Numbered from the stretch's first letter, positions 36,141-46,639 are shown. The stretch is 64,000 nucleotides of DNA from Nitrosospira sp. Nsp11 (GCF_900142705.1 NZ_FRBV01000014.1:1-64000), one strand, 5' to 3'. Translations and numbers: made by a program. Notes: generated from the letters alone by a model not told the origin.

Positions 36141-37727
36141 ATGGCAAACATAAAACTGAAAGCACACTTGCGCGAAGCATCGCAACCTGCACGGATTCTG
36201 GCCGTCCAAGCATTTTCCCGCGCGGCCGGAGCTCCACTCGTACATGGCAACAGCATCCGCCTCCTCAAGGATGCAAAAGAGAATTACCCTGCATGGCTTG
36301 AAGCGATCCGTTCGGCGGAAAAGAACGTTCATTTTGAAAATTATATTATTCGTGACGATAATATCGGCAAGCAGTTTGCCGATGCGCTTATCGCAAAAGC
36401 AAAAGAAGGCTCCCGGGTAAGAGTGCTATACGATTGGATGGGCGCCCTGACCGAAACGTCGGGCAGCTACTGGCGGCGCCTCAGCGACGGCGGCGTCGAA
36501 GTGCGCTGCTTCAATCCACCGAGCTTCAACAGCCCGTTGGGCTGGGTGAGCCGGCTTCACCGAAAGTCGCTTTCCGTGGATAATCGTGTTGCGTTTGTCA
36601 GCGGATTATGCGTTGGGCAGATGTGGGCAGGTTATCCCGAACGGGATATTCCACCATGGCGCGATACGGGCATCGCAGTGCGCGGCCCGGTAGTTGCCGA
36701 TGTGGTACAGTCATTTTCCCGCGCTTGGGCTGAGGTTGGGCCGGAAATCCCTGCCGACGAACTGCCGGACCAGAAGTCAATTCCTATAGAAGGTACGGTC
36801 GATATGAGGGTGCTGGGTCATGTCGCAGCCACCGCTGGATTATATCGTCTCGAACAACTGATAGCGGTATTGGCGCAAAAAACCCTCTGGCTTACCGATG
36901 CCTACTTCGTTGGCACCACGAGCTACGTGCAAGCGCTGAGAGGCGCGGCGATGGATGGCGTGGATGTCCGTTTGCTGGTGCCGGGATCGAGTGGCGACCT
37001 CAAGTTTTTGCGGCCGATATCGCGCGCCGGTTATCGTCCTCTGCTGGAAGCCGGGGTGCGTGTATTTGAATGGAATGGATCGATGTTGCATGCCAAGACT
37101 GCCGTTGCGGACGGACGGTGGGCACGTGTCGGATCAAGCAACCTCAATCTGGCCAGTTGGCTCGGCAATTGGGAATTGGATGTTGCCGTGGAAAACCTGG
37201 GGTTCGCACATGAAATGGAGCAGATGTATCTACAGGATCTGGACAACGCCACCGAAATCGTGCTCAGTGAAAAAAACCGTGTCCATCCGGTCGAGGAGCC
37301 CGAGCCTCCCCCCAAGTCGCAACGCGCAGGGATGGGTAGCGGCAAGAGCGGAAGCGCAGGAAGGCTTACCGCCGGCGCGATCCGTGTAGGCAATACCGTG
37401 GGGGCAGCCATTACCAATCGCCTTGTCCTTGGCGCTGCGGAGGCGAAAATCATGCTGTCCGGGGGCGCTGCGCTGCTGGTTCTGGCCGTGCTTGCGCTGG
37501 TGCAACCGCTGCTGATAGTGGTTCCTTTCGCGTTGATCGCTGGCTGGTTTGGTATTTCACTGCTGCTCCAAGCCTACCTGTTACACAAAAGCAGGAAAAA
37601 CGGTAACGTGTCCGATGTGCCGCCCAGCAGAAACAAGGACAACGTGGTCGAGATTCCGGGCTTGCGCCGTGAGTCTGCTGCCGAGCCACCCCCCCGAGAA
37701 CCGAGCGACGCGCAAGACGGACCTTGA
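36141..37727 (+). CDS. Phospholipase D / cardiolipin synthase-like protein
   Basis: 528 residues. Two HKD motifs: HRKSLSVDN (about 140) and [11 protein letters not shown] (about 316), each followed by GSxN-type residues (RVGSSNL). Two transmembrane segments at about 435-485, then a Pro/charged C-terminal tail. The ClsB-type enzymes it resembles make cardiolipin or transfer phosphatidyl groups at the inner membrane; the C-terminal membrane part is less usual. Confidence 0.85.
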   Translation: MANIKLKAHLREASQPARILAVQAFSRAAGAPLVHGNSIRLLKDAKENYPAWLEAIRSAEKNVHFENYIIRDDNIGKQFADALIAKAKEGSRVRVLYDWMGALTETSGSYWRRLSDGGVEVRCFNPPSFNSPLGWVSRLHRKSLSVDNRVAFVSGLCVGQMWAGYPERDIPPWRDTGIAVRGPVVADVVQSFSRAWAEVGPEIPADELPDQKSIPIEGTVDMRVLGHVAATAGLYRLEQLIAVLAQKTLWLTDAYFVGTTSYVQALRGAAMDGVDVRLLVPGSSGDLKFLRPISRAGYRPLLEAGVRVFEWNGSMLHAKTAVADGRWARVGSSNLNLASWLGNWELDVAVENLGFAHEMEQMYLQDLDNATEIVLSEKNRVHPVEEPEPPPKSQRAGMGSGKSGSAGRLTAGAIRVGNTVGAAITNRLVLGAAEAKIMLSGGAALLVLAVLALVQPLLIVVPFALIAGWFGISLLLQAYLLHKSRKNGNVSDVPPSRNKDNVVEIPGLRRESAAEPPPREPSDAQDGP

Positions 37728-37869
37728 GGCAAGTTACCGGATGTCCAGCGGACAGACCGATCCTCTCATTCTCTTTTCTTAAAAAGATAATATTGGCCTT
37801 CCAGCTTCCACTCCATTACTGATGGAAAGGCCGGCTCCGCCATGGTGCAATATCAAATGCGACGTTGCA

Positions 37870-38508
37870 TTATCGGCTGACGGTTTTCACGCGCTCTCGT
37901 CTGATTATTTCATCGATTAATGTCTGGAATTGCTCCCGCGCCTCCTGTTTGACGAACACATCCCCCACCATGGCAGGCATCCATACACCGGGAACAAGAA
38001 CCGCATGATAGATGATGCGCGTTTGCCCTCGTTCTGGCCGCAGTTCCGTGGTCTCCTCCATTTTACGCATATTGCCGCTAATCATGCGTTCGTGGATTCT
38101 CTCGAAGGGAACCAGCTTTATTTCTCGTACTGATTCGAATGAAAAGACAATGAAACCGTATTTCGTGATACTTTTTTGCAAAACATGGCAGTGGTTGCCC
38201 ATTCTGCCAGTGACCCTGCTGGACAGAATACCTGGATTAAACTGGGGTGTGTTTTCGAAATCGGTCAGTACGGCCCAAGCCTTCTGGGGCGCAACCGGAA
38301 CGACAAAACTGACGTCAATGATGATCTGCTCGCCATCATTCTGTACGTCGACCCTGATATTTTTATCATGGGGTTCGAGTATCTGCTTGACGGGATTCAA
38401 AACCTGTACGTTTTCACTCCTGGGCTGATTCTCCTCTTGCGACCAAGCTGAATCTCCCAGAAACAGATTCAGGAGAATGGCAGCGAAAATGACTTGAAAT
38501 TTATTCAT
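37870..38508 (-). CDS. SRPBCC-fold exported protein
   Basis: 212 residues. Signal peptide cut near AWS (about 23). A ~145-residue START/SRPBCC domain follows (VPVAPQKAWAVLTDFENTPQ, then VLVPGVWMPAMVGD). Such proteins bind small hydrophobic ligands; ligand unknown. An imperfect hairpin (GGCCTTCCA with TGGAAAGGCC, 37795-37832) lies between it and the convergent phospholipase gene. Confidence 0.75.
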   Translation of the reverse strand: MNKFQVIFAAILLNLFLGDSAWSQEENQPRSENVQVLNPVKQILEPHDKNIRVDVQNDGEQIIIDVSFVVPVAPQKAWAVLTDFENTPQFNPGILSSRVTGRMGNHCHVLQKSITKYGFIVFSFESVREIKLVPFERIHERMISGNMRKMEETTELRPERGQTRIIYHAVLVPGVWMPAMVGDVFVKQEAREQFQTLIDEIIRRERVKTVSR

Positions 38509-38899
38509 CGTTCAGAACCTGTAGTTCTGCATTGGGGTTTATTATTCGCCGATTTTTGCAAAGGAACAATATTTTTTTTGATGAGCATGAATGAAGGTAT
38601 TGACGGTACGGTACTACACGCCAATCGGTTTACCCCGCTATGAATTTTTCCGGTTTCACTTCCCTGGAGTCTGTCGGATTTAAAGGAAATCAGCTGCCAA
38701 GCGCCTGGCCCGTTCATATTTCGCCGCTTTTTCAACCTACAGGAAATAACTATTGGCCTTCAAAATTCTCGAATCTGCCCTCACTCATTCACTTTTTCAC
38801 TTCGATTCTTCAAGTCCGACCTGCTGCTGGACTACAATAGCAAAACGACGGGCTCGAAAGTTAGCCATAGGCACATCGCCAATCTCAGGAGAAATCCCC

Positions 38900-39406
38900 A
38901 TGAGTCTATTCCACCCCCGTATCGGCCCGGCGCTGCCGCCGGATGCGAACACCTCCATATCAGGCGCATCGAGAGCGGTACAAAGCCCCCTTACCCTGGT
39001 CATGACTATCCGTTCACCTGAAGATTTCAACATCCTCGATGAGCGAATAAAAAAAATCCAATCGGCGCCGCTAGAAAAAAATCCCGTCTGGGTGGCGCTG
39101 GATAAGCTCAAGATCGTACATTTCGCGCGTTTCGTATTCCTAGAAAATAAAACCAAGCTGGCGATAATTACGACATACGATGGCTCGTTCGACGATTATC
39201 TCAATGAGTTCATCGACGAGATAGGCGACGTGTTCAACGTGCTTCTCCAGCACATGAAGGACGCGCCGCCCCTGCCCGTGCAGCGCAATCGCAGCGCTTT
39301 CCGGGACTACATAAAAGCTAACGATCTGGGCGGCATTCCGCCTTTCTACAGCGCCTACCCACAGGCAACGGTGCTGGATATACAGGCTTCGCTGAGTCAG
39401 ACCTGA
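38900..39406 (+). CDS. Hypothetical protein paired with DyP peroxidase
   Basis: 168 residues from the ATG at 38900 (AGGAGA 8 nt upstream). An open frame from 38753 has no good start. It contains ALDKLKIVHFARFVFLEN and FDDYLNEFIDEIGDVF. I do not recognise the fold, but the same kind of protein is often placed before DyP peroxidases. It ends 62 bp before the peroxidase gene on the same strand. Confidence 0.7.
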   Translation: MSLFHPRIGPALPPDANTSISGASRAVQSPLTLVMTIRSPEDFNILDERIKKIQSAPLEKNPVWVALDKLKIVHFARFVFLENKTKLAIITTYDGSFDDYLNEFIDEIGDVFNVLLQHMKDAPPLPVQRNRSAFRDYIKANDLGGIPPFYSAYPQATVLDIQASLSQT

Positions 39407-39468
39407 AGGTAGCCCTCTGATAATCCTCCTATTTTTCAGTTCCCTTTCCGCCGCCTGACTTGCTTCCA

Positions 39469-40872
39469 ATGCCTGACTTGCCATATGAAGACATCCAGGG
39501 TTTCATCCTCCGCACTTATGCGATGCCGGTCCTACGTGTAATTGCCTTGAAGGTAGAACAAGCGGAGCCTGCCCGACGATTTTTGGGCGGATTGGTCAAT
39601 GGCAGTAATGGTGGCCATGCCGATACCACCGATGTTGCGCCCAAGCTCGCGACCGCCACGGATTGGACGGTAAAACCGCAATATTGCCTCAATGTCGGGC
39701 TTACCTACACGGGCCTTGCCGCGCTTGGGCTCCCCGCCTCCTCGCTTGCATCCTTTCCGGAAGAATTTGTGGCAGGCGCCGCAGCCCGTGCCGAGAGGGT
39801 AGGAGATACAGGAGAAAGCAGTCCAAAGCATTGGAAGAGCCCATTCGCCAGTCCTGATCTACATATCTTGCTGCTTCTCTTCGCCGAAACGGAGGATGTG
39901 CTGGTACAAGCCACCGATCAGCTCAGGGCAGCTTATCCGCACGGCGCAATGTCCGAGCTTTCCGTGCAGGAAGCCCGAAGCCTGCCTGAAAGCAAGGCAC
40001 ACTTCGGGTATCGTGATGGCTTCGCGCAACCGTCCATCGATGGCGGGCTTCCGCCGGTGATGCCGGATGTACTTCCAAAAGCGCCGGCTGGAGAATTCCT
40101 TCTCGGCTACCCCAGCCAGTATGCTGACTTTACTTATCCGGTGCCTGCCCCTACCGCGCTTGGCCGAAACGGGAGCTTTGCGGCTTTTCGCATTCTGGCC
40201 CAGGACTGCCACGGCTTCGAACAGTTTCTGGCAGAAACTGCCCGTCAAACCGGGCTCGACCCGGAATTGATAGCCGCCAAGCTCTGCGGCCGCTGGCGAA
40301 ACGGCGTTCCGCTTTCCCTTTCGCCTCATTCCGCGGACGAACAAATCCCCCTGGAGCAGCGCAACAGCTTCGACTACGTACCCAGCGACAGCGTGCCGGA
40401 TGCATTCGATGATGCTCGCGGCTACCGTTGTCCGCTGGGATCGCATATTCGCCGCATGAATCCGCGCCACTCCGTGGTAGCCGGAAACGGCGGCCTCAAG
40501 CATCGCATTATCCGCCGCGGCCTTCCCTATGGGCCCCCTTATGATTCGGCCAATCCCGATGATGGAGTCGAGCGCGGGTTATTGGGTCTGTTTATCGGCG
40601 TAAGCCTCAAGGATCAGTTCGAATTTTTGATGTCTGACTGGAGCAATAAGGGAAGCTTTGCACCCGGCTTGCGCAATACCAAAGATCCCGTCATCGGGAA
40701 TAACTCGGCCTCAGGCGCAACTTTTCTCATTCCCATGGAAAATCAGAAGCATCCGGTCGAGCTTACCGGACTTTCCCGTTTTGTCACCTGCCGTGGCGCA
40801 GCTTATTGTTTCCTTCCCAGCGCCACCGCGCTTCGTTATATTTCCGCTTTACCCGACGCGCCGCTTTCCTGA
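39469..40872 (+). CDS. DyP-type haem peroxidase
   Basis: 467 residues from the ATG at 39469. GxxDG motif in FGYRDGFAQPS (Asp about 182); proximal His in GSHIRRMNPR (about 325), with conserved Arg further on; DPPY-like GPPYDS. No signal peptide. The C-terminus (ISALPDAPLS) has no obvious encapsulin-targeting peptide. It oxidises organic substrates with H2O2. Probably co-transcribed with the upstream 168-residue partner. Confidence 0.88.
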   Translation: MPDLPYEDIQGFILRTYAMPVLRVIALKVEQAEPARRFLGGLVNGSNGGHADTTDVAPKLATATDWTVKPQYCLNVGLTYTGLAALGLPASSLASFPEEFVAGAAARAERVGDTGESSPKHWKSPFASPDLHILLLLFAETEDVLVQATDQLRAAYPHGAMSELSVQEARSLPESKAHFGYRDGFAQPSIDGGLPPVMPDVLPKAPAGEFLLGYPSQYADFTYPVPAPTALGRNGSFAAFRILAQDCHGFEQFLAETARQTGLDPELIAAKLCGRWRNGVPLSLSPHSADEQIPLEQRNSFDYVPSDSVPDAFDDARGYRCPLGSHIRRMNPRHSVVAGNGGLKHRIIRRGLPYGPPYDSANPDDGVERGLLGLFIGVSLKDQFEFLMSDWSNKGSFAPGLRNTKDPVIGNNSASGATFLIPMENQKHPVELTGLSRFVTCRGAAYCFLPSATALRYISALPDAPLS

Positions 40873-41117
40873 CAGAACAAATAGCCTTATCTGTGCATGC
40901 AATTAGAGAAAAAGCGCGTGCCTGACGAAACTGAACCCTATACCCTATTTCAGACAGTTCCGGCAGTAGCGATGGCCAACGCGAATAAACGGGCCGATTC
41001 GCTAGCTAGGCGATTTGCCCAGTGACCTGATGTGTCCAAAACATTAAGGGAAGATAGACCGGAACGGTTGCCGCAAGAGCGATCAATAAGGACCACATGA
41101 TATGAAACCCATACCGT

Positions 41118-41465
41118 TCAGAGCTTCTCCAGAAACTCCTGAAGGACTACAGCTTCATTGCACTCTTCGTCTTTGGCGCCATACATCAGCGTGACCCTTC
41201 CTTTTTTTATCTGTTCTTTGAGCAGCGCAACCTGCTTATCGTTTTCCCTGAGTTCCGCCCGATAACGCGTCTTGAACTCGGTCCACTTGCCGTGGTCATG
41301 GGCAAACCACTTTCGAAGATCGGTGCTTGGCGCAATTTCCTTTAGCCAGATATCGACGCTTGCTTTCTCTTTTGTCAACCCCCGAGGCCAAAGCCTGTCG
41401 ACCAGGATGCGCACCCCATCTTCTTTCTTCGGCGGTTGATAAACGCGTTTTATGCTGATATTCAT
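41118..41465 (-). CDS. DUF488 family protein
   Basis: 115 residues, the common length. RILVDRLWPRGLTKEKAS and WFAHDHGKWTEFKTRY are the family signature. Function unknown. The start at 41465 is conserved with the family; a short open frame that ends on top of it is not convincing. Confidence 0.9.
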   Translation of the reverse strand: MNISIKRVYQPPKKEDGVRILVDRLWPRGLTKEKASVDIWLKEIAPSTDLRKWFAHDHGKWTEFKTRYRAELRENDKQVALLKEQIKKGRVTLMYGAKDEECNEAVVLQEFLEKL

Positions 41466-41894
41466 CTGTGGGTCTTCTCCGCAGTAGTCTGCCGATAACT
41501 CACCAGCAGGGCGCTTGCCGTTACTGACTTATATCGCAATGAAGTCTGGATAAGCAAGGTATGATATCGTTCAAGCACAGCTTTGGTTCCAGCTAACCAG
41601 AAAGACAGCAATGCAACGCTCCATTTTCTGGTACGACGCACAACAGGATGAAAGGCCATGCATGCAGGACTAGACGACAGTCGTCGCCCCGGATCTCATG
41701 TTATCTCATACTCATGTCGGTCTCAAGAACCAAGGCTGCTCTCCTCCAGCAGGCCTTACCGTGAAGGAGTATGCATTTTGAATGCGATGACATCAATGAT
41801 AGAAACGAAGGTTCACTGTAGTTCGCTATATGCTCAGGCGCTGGCTTGGCTTGATAGATTGTGTCGAACGTAAAATAATCTGTGAGGAGGAAAA
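41466..41894. other. Intergenic region, no supported gene
   Basis: It contains the divergent upstream regions of DUF488 and CreA. A 65-codon frame (41462-41659, -) overlaps the DUF488 start as ATGA but its product looks random. Confidence 0.4.
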
Positions 41895-42386
41895 ATGCGG
41901 AAAACTGGATTTACCGTGGAAACGGTCGCCCTGGCATTGCTGTATATAGCGTTTTGCACGTCCGTAAAAGCCGAACTCATCGGTGAAGTGGACACTGCTT
42001 TCCGGTGGATGGGAAAGGATGACCGGGTGGTCATGGAAGCGTATGACGACCCCAAGGTTCACGGCATAACATGCTACGTTTCGCGTGCCAGGACGGGAGG
42101 TCTAAAAGGTACGGTAGGTCTGGCAGAGGACAGGGCAGAGGCGTCCATTGCGTGTCGGCAAGTAACCGAATCGATCCATTTTCCCGAGAAGATCCCAAGG
42201 CAGGAAGATGTATTTACCGAACGCATGTCTATTTTATTCAAGCGCCTGCATATCGTTCGCGTCGTGGATGCCAAGCGCAACACGCTCATTTACTTAACCT
42301 ATTCCGATAAGTTGATAGAAGGCAGTCCACAAAATAGTATTACCGCTGTTCCGGTAGCACGCAATAATCCCATACCGGTCAAGTAG
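41895..42386 (+). CDS. creA: CreA family exported protein
   Basis: 163 residues with a GAGGAGG site upstream. Signal peptide (cut near VKA, about 26). ITCYVSRARTGG, EASIACRQV and IHFPEKIPRQEDVF are the CreA pattern, with three Cys. Function unknown in all organisms. Length is normal. Confidence 0.88.
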   Translation: MRKTGFTVETVALALLYIAFCTSVKAELIGEVDTAFRWMGKDDRVVMEAYDDPKVHGITCYVSRARTGGLKGTVGLAEDRAEASIACRQVTESIHFPEKIPRQEDVFTERMSILFKRLHIVRVVDAKRNTLIYLTYSDKLIEGSPQNSITAVPVARNNPIPVK

Positions 42387-42732
42387 GGTTGCGGTGGTTG
42401 GCAATAATTCGGGATTGTGGCAGAAGCATTAAAGCTATCCTCAAAAAGTACTGTCCAGGAAAATACTATCTGGAGTAATTGCCCGCTTCAACGACCCGTC
42501 CGGGCATCTTTCAGGGAATCACCGCTTCAATCGCTCTATATTCGGAATGAGACGCGTTACCGTACGTGCGCTACCGTACGGACTCATCATTAATTCATGC
42601 ATAGCATTACGTGTTGATGCTGTGCACCTCCAAACAAAACCAGGCTGCAAAGATAAAAACCGGTAGGTAAACCAGTTGAGCAGCTGAGAAAGCGATCACA
42701 ATCCATAATTAATCATCTTAAAGGAGGCACCC
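42387..42732. other. Intergenic region with a small direct repeat
   Basis: No gene. TACCGTACG occurs twice about 13 bp apart near 42555-42580. Otherwise plain upstream DNA for the CHRD gene. Confidence 0.4.
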
Positions 42733-43188
42733 ATGAACATAGTTCTTCGTACGCGATCCACCCTGGCCATTGTTGCGTTAATAGCCGGCACACTGGCTGG
42801 GGGCGCAGGATTCGCGACCGCTGGCGAAATCAAGGTCAATCTGAGCGGCGATCAGGAAGTACCCCCTGTGCAGACCTCCGCATCCGGCAGCGGCACGATA
42901 ACGGTCGATGACGACAGATCTGTCAAAGGCACGATAACTACCTCCGATTTAAAGGGAACGGGTGCGCATATTCATGAGGGAGCGGTTGGCAAAAATGGGC
43001 CGGACATCATCACGCTCAAGAAGAGTTCCGATAACGAATGGTCCGTTCCCGGTGATGCAAAGTTGACTGACGCCCAATACGATGCCTACAAGGCAGGAAA
43101 TCTCTATGTTAACGTTCATAGCGACGCGAACAAGAGCGGAGAGATACGCGGGCAATTAAAACGTGATCTGGGCGCCGGCTCCCGTTAA
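42733..43188 (+). CDS. Exported CHRD-domain protein
   Basis: 151 residues, strong AAAGGAGG site. Signal peptide (cut near ATA, about 30), then a CHRD domain: VNLSGDQEVPPVQT, GAHIHEGAVGKNGPDI and NVHSDANKSGEIRGQL. The domain binds ligands in chordin; in bacteria the role is unknown, periplasmic or surface. Confidence 0.88.
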   Translation: MNIVLRTRSTLAIVALIAGTLAGGAGFATAGEIKVNLSGDQEVPPVQTSASGSGTITVDDDRSVKGTITTSDLKGTGAHIHEGAVGKNGPDIITLKKSSDNEWSVPGDAKLTDAQYDAYKAGNLYVNVHSDANKSGEIRGQLKRDLGAGSR

Positions 43189-43269
43189 ATGACTCGCGAT
43201 TACTGATTACTGAATTGCCCTGTCAGCAGGCGGGGTAATCATTGAGATATGTCCAGAGAGTGCCTCACC

Positions 43270-43506
43270 ATGACAAAATACTTTCAGACCGGGTCGTATA
43301 GAACCGGTCGGCCCCATGGGCATGAGCCGTATCCCGGCAAACCAGTACAGGATCCCCCTCGCCCCATCGATCCCGACAAACCACGGGAAGATCCCCAACC
43401 CTTCGACCCGGACAAGCCGGTGGATCCCCGCCCGTATGATCCCGATCCAACGCCGGGAGATCCAATCATCGATCCAGCGGACGAGCCTCTACTCCAAGCA
43501 GGATGA
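43270..43506 (+). CDS. Pro/Asp-rich low-complexity small protein
   Basis: 78 residues from 43270 (43249 would add 7). Most of it repeats P-x-DPDKP-type units (DPDKPREDPQPFDPDKPVDP). No signal peptide or family. Low complexity makes it hard to exclude a chance frame, but the repeats are clear protein-level units and it follows the CHRD gene on the same strand. Confidence 0.5.
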   Translation: MTKYFQTGSYRTGRPHGHEPYPGKPVQDPPRPIDPDKPREDPQPFDPDKPVDPRPYDPDPTPGDPIIDPADEPLLQAG

Positions 43507-43618
43507 ACAGTATTCAGGGCGTTGCCCGGCAGCACTGCGCGAGCAATATCGGAGGCGTCCGGTTCTTTCCTCAGCAAGACTGAGAGCACAATCGCGGCGC
43601 CCCAAGCAAATCCGGGCG

Positions 43619-44920
43619 TCATTTCAGTGTTATGCCCTCCCGGCTCTTGTCGACTTGAGCTGTCGTGACCAGGCTGGCATGGTTACCCCATGCGTTGCGG
43701 ATATACGACAATACCAGCGCAACCTCACCATCATGCAGGGTCTGGGCGAATGGCGGCATGCCGTAAGGGCGTGGGTTACCCATGGTGGCTGGAGGATAGC
43801 CGCCATTGAGAACGCTGCGAATCGCGTTGATCGGGGGCGTCATTGTGACACTCCGGCTGCCCGCCAGAGGCGGATAAACACCTGGAGCGCCCTGACCGGA
43901 CGCGCCGTGGCAATCCTGGCAGTGCTTCTCATAAATCGCGGCGCCTTGCCGAAACCAGGCCTGGACCTGTTCTGTCATGGCTGGACCTTTAATCAGGGAA
44001 AGTGAATTGCTCTCGGGTAATGACTGCAGATAGATGGCCATTGCACGTGCATCCTCTTTTGTCAGATGCTGGAGGCTTTCCATGACAACCTGCGCCATGG
44101 GACCCGATGTGGTCGCTTGCGGTGAAACACCTGTCGTGAGCAACTGGACGATTTCATCGATTCGCCAATGGGCAAAACCTGCTTCCAGGCCTGAGGTAAG
44201 GGACGGTGCATACCAGTTTGAACCCATAATCTGCCCGCCTCCCAGCGCGTCATCCCCGGCTGTCGCGCCCAGCGGATTGCGCTCCGCATGGCAGGCGTTG
44301 CAATGGCCGAGCCCCTGCACCAGATAGGCGCCCCGATTCCACTCGGCGCTTTTTCCCGGCTCGGGCTGATAGACGCCGGGCTTGAAGTATACGGCGCGCC
44401 AGACACTCAACAATAATTGATAATCGTAGGGAAACTTGATCTGGCTCGGCGCATTGCGTTGCGCAACGGGAGCAAGCGTCTGCAGATGGGCGAAGATCGA
44501 ATCAGAGTCCTCGCGCGTGATTTTTGTATATTCGGTATAAGGAAATGCGGGGTATAAAGGCCGTCCATCGCGTGACTTCCCCTCGTGCAGCGCTTTCCAG
44601 AAATCTTCTTCGCTCCAGCGGCCGATCCCGGTTTCCTTATCCGGGGTGATATTGGTCGTGATGAAGGTGCCGAAGGGTGTGGAAAGACTACGCCCCCCTG
44701 CGTAAGCCGGCCCACTCTGGGCCGTATGGCATCCCATGCAATTACCTGCGCGCGCAAGGTAGGCTCCGCGGCTCAGCGATTGCTCGGTGAATATCGTCTT
44801 CCGGGTATTTGCTGCTTTTCCTGGAGGGGACGCACCGATCAGGGTAAACGACGTACCCATAACAGCGAGACCCGCCAGACCGGCGAGTAGGGCTATCACG
44901 ACAGCGATCCTGCGTTTCAT
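43619..44920 (-). CDS. Three-haem cytochrome c (alcohol/gluconate dehydrogenase subunit-like)
   Basis: 433 residues from MKRRIAVVI at 44920, which overlaps the upstream cytochrome stop as ATGA. Signal/anchor at the N-terminus, then three CxxCH sites: CMGCH (about 60), CNACH (about 208) and CQDCH (about 333). The architecture and length match the membrane-bound cytochrome subunit of periplasmic dehydrogenases. No dehydrogenase subunit is beside it, so its electron donor is unknown. Confidence 0.88.
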   Translation of the reverse strand: MKRRIAVVIALLAGLAGLAVMGTSFTLIGASPPGKAANTRKTIFTEQSLSRGAYLARAGNCMGCHTAQSGPAYAGGRSLSTPFGTFITTNITPDKETGIGRWSEEDFWKALHEGKSRDGRPLYPAFPYTEYTKITREDSDSIFAHLQTLAPVAQRNAPSQIKFPYDYQLLLSVWRAVYFKPGVYQPEPGKSAEWNRGAYLVQGLGHCNACHAERNPLGATAGDDALGGGQIMGSNWYAPSLTSGLEAGFAHWRIDEIVQLLTTGVSPQATTSGPMAQVVMESLQHLTKEDARAMAIYLQSLPESNSLSLIKGPAMTEQVQAWFRQGAAIYEKHCQDCHGASGQGAPGVYPPLAGSRSVTMTPPINAIRSVLNGGYPPATMGNPRPYGMPPFAQTLHDGEVALVLSYIRNAWGNHASLVTTAQVDKSREGITLK

Positions 44921-45645
44921 TGGACGGTAGCGCTTTGAACGATGCTGCCGCAACGCCGTGCCATTTCAACCGGAAGCGTGCCAGCCGGCCCACTATTCTC
45001 CGGTATGGGCTGGGCGGCCAGCCATGCCGCAACTGCGTTCGTCTCTTCGGTAGTAAGCTGCTTTGCGATTTCCGACATGCAATCCGCAGTCTGACCGCGT
45101 ATCAGTCCTCCATTTCGCCAGGCACCGAACTGGGCGATCATGTAAATGCGCGGAAGACCCAGCAAGCCCGGAATAAATGGCGCCGTACCCATCAGTTCGT
45201 TACCATGGCATTGAATGCAAGCCGGAATCTGTCGTGCGGGGTCTCCCTGATTGATAAGCTGCCGGGCGAGCTTGATTTGGGCCGATGACGCAGCCATGCG
45301 CTCGGGTGGCGGGAAAGGCTGTTTAAGCCCCGAAAAGTAGGCGGCCATTTCCAGCAGATACTGGTCCGTCATATTTGCAAGCAGCAGGGTCATGGGCTGG
45401 TAATAACGCAGTCCATCCCGGAAACTGCGCAACTGGTTAAAAAGATATCCTTTTGGCTTGCCTGCGATACGTGGATAGTACGCGTCTCGCCCTACCTTGT
45501 CTTCGAGGCCGTGGCAGGCAACGCAGGGCTTAACCCGCTCCGCCATGGTGTCGGGCACCTCAACCGGCGCAGCGGCGGAAACTGCCTCTACCGCATTGGC
45601 GAGCCCGGCAGAAAATAACAACGTCGCTAAAATAAGTCGTCTCAT
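44917..45645 (-). CDS. Dihaem cytochrome c (c4-like)
   Basis: 242 residues. Signal peptide (cut about 20), then CVACH (about 40) and CIQCH (about 145), each heading a similar half: the two-domain c4 pattern, with the expected downstream Met ligands (for example YYQPMTLLL). Translationally coupled to the three-haem cytochrome downstream. Periplasmic electron carrier. Confidence 0.86.
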   Translation of the reverse strand: MRRLILATLLFSAGLANAVEAVSAAAPVEVPDTMAERVKPCVACHGLEDKVGRDAYYPRIAGKPKGYLFNQLRSFRDGLRYYQPMTLLLANMTDQYLLEMAAYFSGLKQPFPPPERMAASSAQIKLARQLINQGDPARQIPACIQCHGNELMGTAPFIPGLLGLPRIYMIAQFGAWRNGGLIRGQTADCMSEIAKQLTTEETNAVAAWLAAQPIPENSGPAGTLPVEMARRCGSIVQSATVQ

Positions 45646-46137
45646 GGACCGCTGTTTGCTGATCTATAGGATTTCACTGATGAGACTGTGGCAGCCTGCC
45701 AAAGTTGCTAGAGTTGATAAGGGCGGAGGCGGAGGCTGAAGCTCACCCTCTTAGGAAATGCGGGCAGGCTCAGGCTTATCCTGTCGCTGCCCGAGACATT
45801 TCTCTCATTGGAACTTCCACACGAACGGATAATCAGCCAAAACCTGGCCTGCTACCGGCGCTTGCTCCAGCAAGTTTTAGAGGGATTAAATCCCGACTAC
45901 TGTGTTTGTCGGATAGCAGGGGATAGGCAGGTCAGGCATAATAACTTTGGAGTATTTAATAATAACACTTTACCAGTTCGAGCCTGACTTGGCTCATTCG
46001 AATCCTGATCATTTTGTTGAAGCAGAAACCTGTCTGGAATGGCAGAGTGTGTCATCAAAACAACGCTGCCATTGCTTGTGTTGAAATGCAAGCCATCAAT
46101 GATGAGGAGCAACAACAGGGCTCAAGCCCGGCGGCTG
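45646..46137. other. Intergenic region, no gene seen
   Basis: Short frames on both strands have poor composition. It lies between the cytochrome promoter and the end of the HxlR gene. Confidence 0.4.
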
Positions 46138-46524
46138 CTAGCGTGGCTCAACTGCGGGAAATATTTGAGTGCCGGGATGATGTTGCTGGCTCCATGAGAT
46201 GATGGCTGCCAGTACAGGCCTCAGACTTTCGCCCTTCTCGGTCAGGGAATACTCGTAACGTACCGGCTTCTGCTGATAGGCTCGCCGCGTAATAAGGCCT
46301 GTGGCTTCCAATTTTTTCAACCTGTCGGCAAGGATATTTGAAGCGATTTTTTCGGCTGACGATATCAATTCCAGATAACGGCTCTTGCCTAAAATCAAAT
46401 CCCGGACAATAAGCAGCGTCCATTTATCACCAAAAATATCCAGCGCATGGGTAATGGGGCAGCATGACCTTTCGAAGGCAACTTTTCCTTCCGCCATCTT
46501 GTCATCTTTCATAACTTGCTTCAT
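46138..46524 (-). CDS. HxlR family transcriptional regulator
   Basis: 128 residues. CPITHALDIFGDKWTLLIVRDL is the HxlR signature, with winged-helix SNILADRLKKLEATGLI and a conserved Cys at about 21-22. It is divergent from gshA (115 bp between starts); the shared spacer has inverted repeats (TTGCA-3-TGCAA and ACTTGC-GCAAGT) that could be its operators. HxlR proteins often sense reactive electrophiles or oxidants through Cys, which would suit glutathione control. Confidence 0.9.
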   Translation of the reverse strand: MKQVMKDDKMAEGKVAFERSCCPITHALDIFGDKWTLLIVRDLILGKSRYLELISSAEKIASNILADRLKKLEATGLITRRAYQQKPVRYEYSLTEKGESLRPVLAAIISWSQQHHPGTQIFPAVEPR

Positions 46525-46546
46525 AACTTGCCTGCAGGAAAAATTG

Positions 46547-46624
46547 GTGAGTTAATAATAGTATAGTTACTTGCACTTTGCAATACAGTAAGATAAGCTT
46601 CGTGGACTTGCTTATTGCAAGTAA
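46547..46624 (+). promoter_or_regulatory. gshA promoter/operator region, duplicated at 48658
   Basis: About three-quarters identical by eye to 48658-48736, with blocks ACTTGCA, GCAATACA, GATAAGCTT and ATTGCAAGT in the same order. It contains two dyads: TTGCA-CTT-TGCAA and ACTTGC-5 nt-GCAAGT. It ends 15 nt before the gshA start. Confidence 0.75.
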
Positions 46625-46639
46625 TATCGGAGGATAAAA

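Noticed and set aside
39859-40503. 214-codon - strand frame inside the DyP gene
   Set aside because: Antisense of a gene with confirmed haem motifs.
41462-41659. 65-codon frame overlapping the DUF488 start as ATGA
   Set aside because: The overlap is suggestive, but the product has no motif or composition of a real protein.
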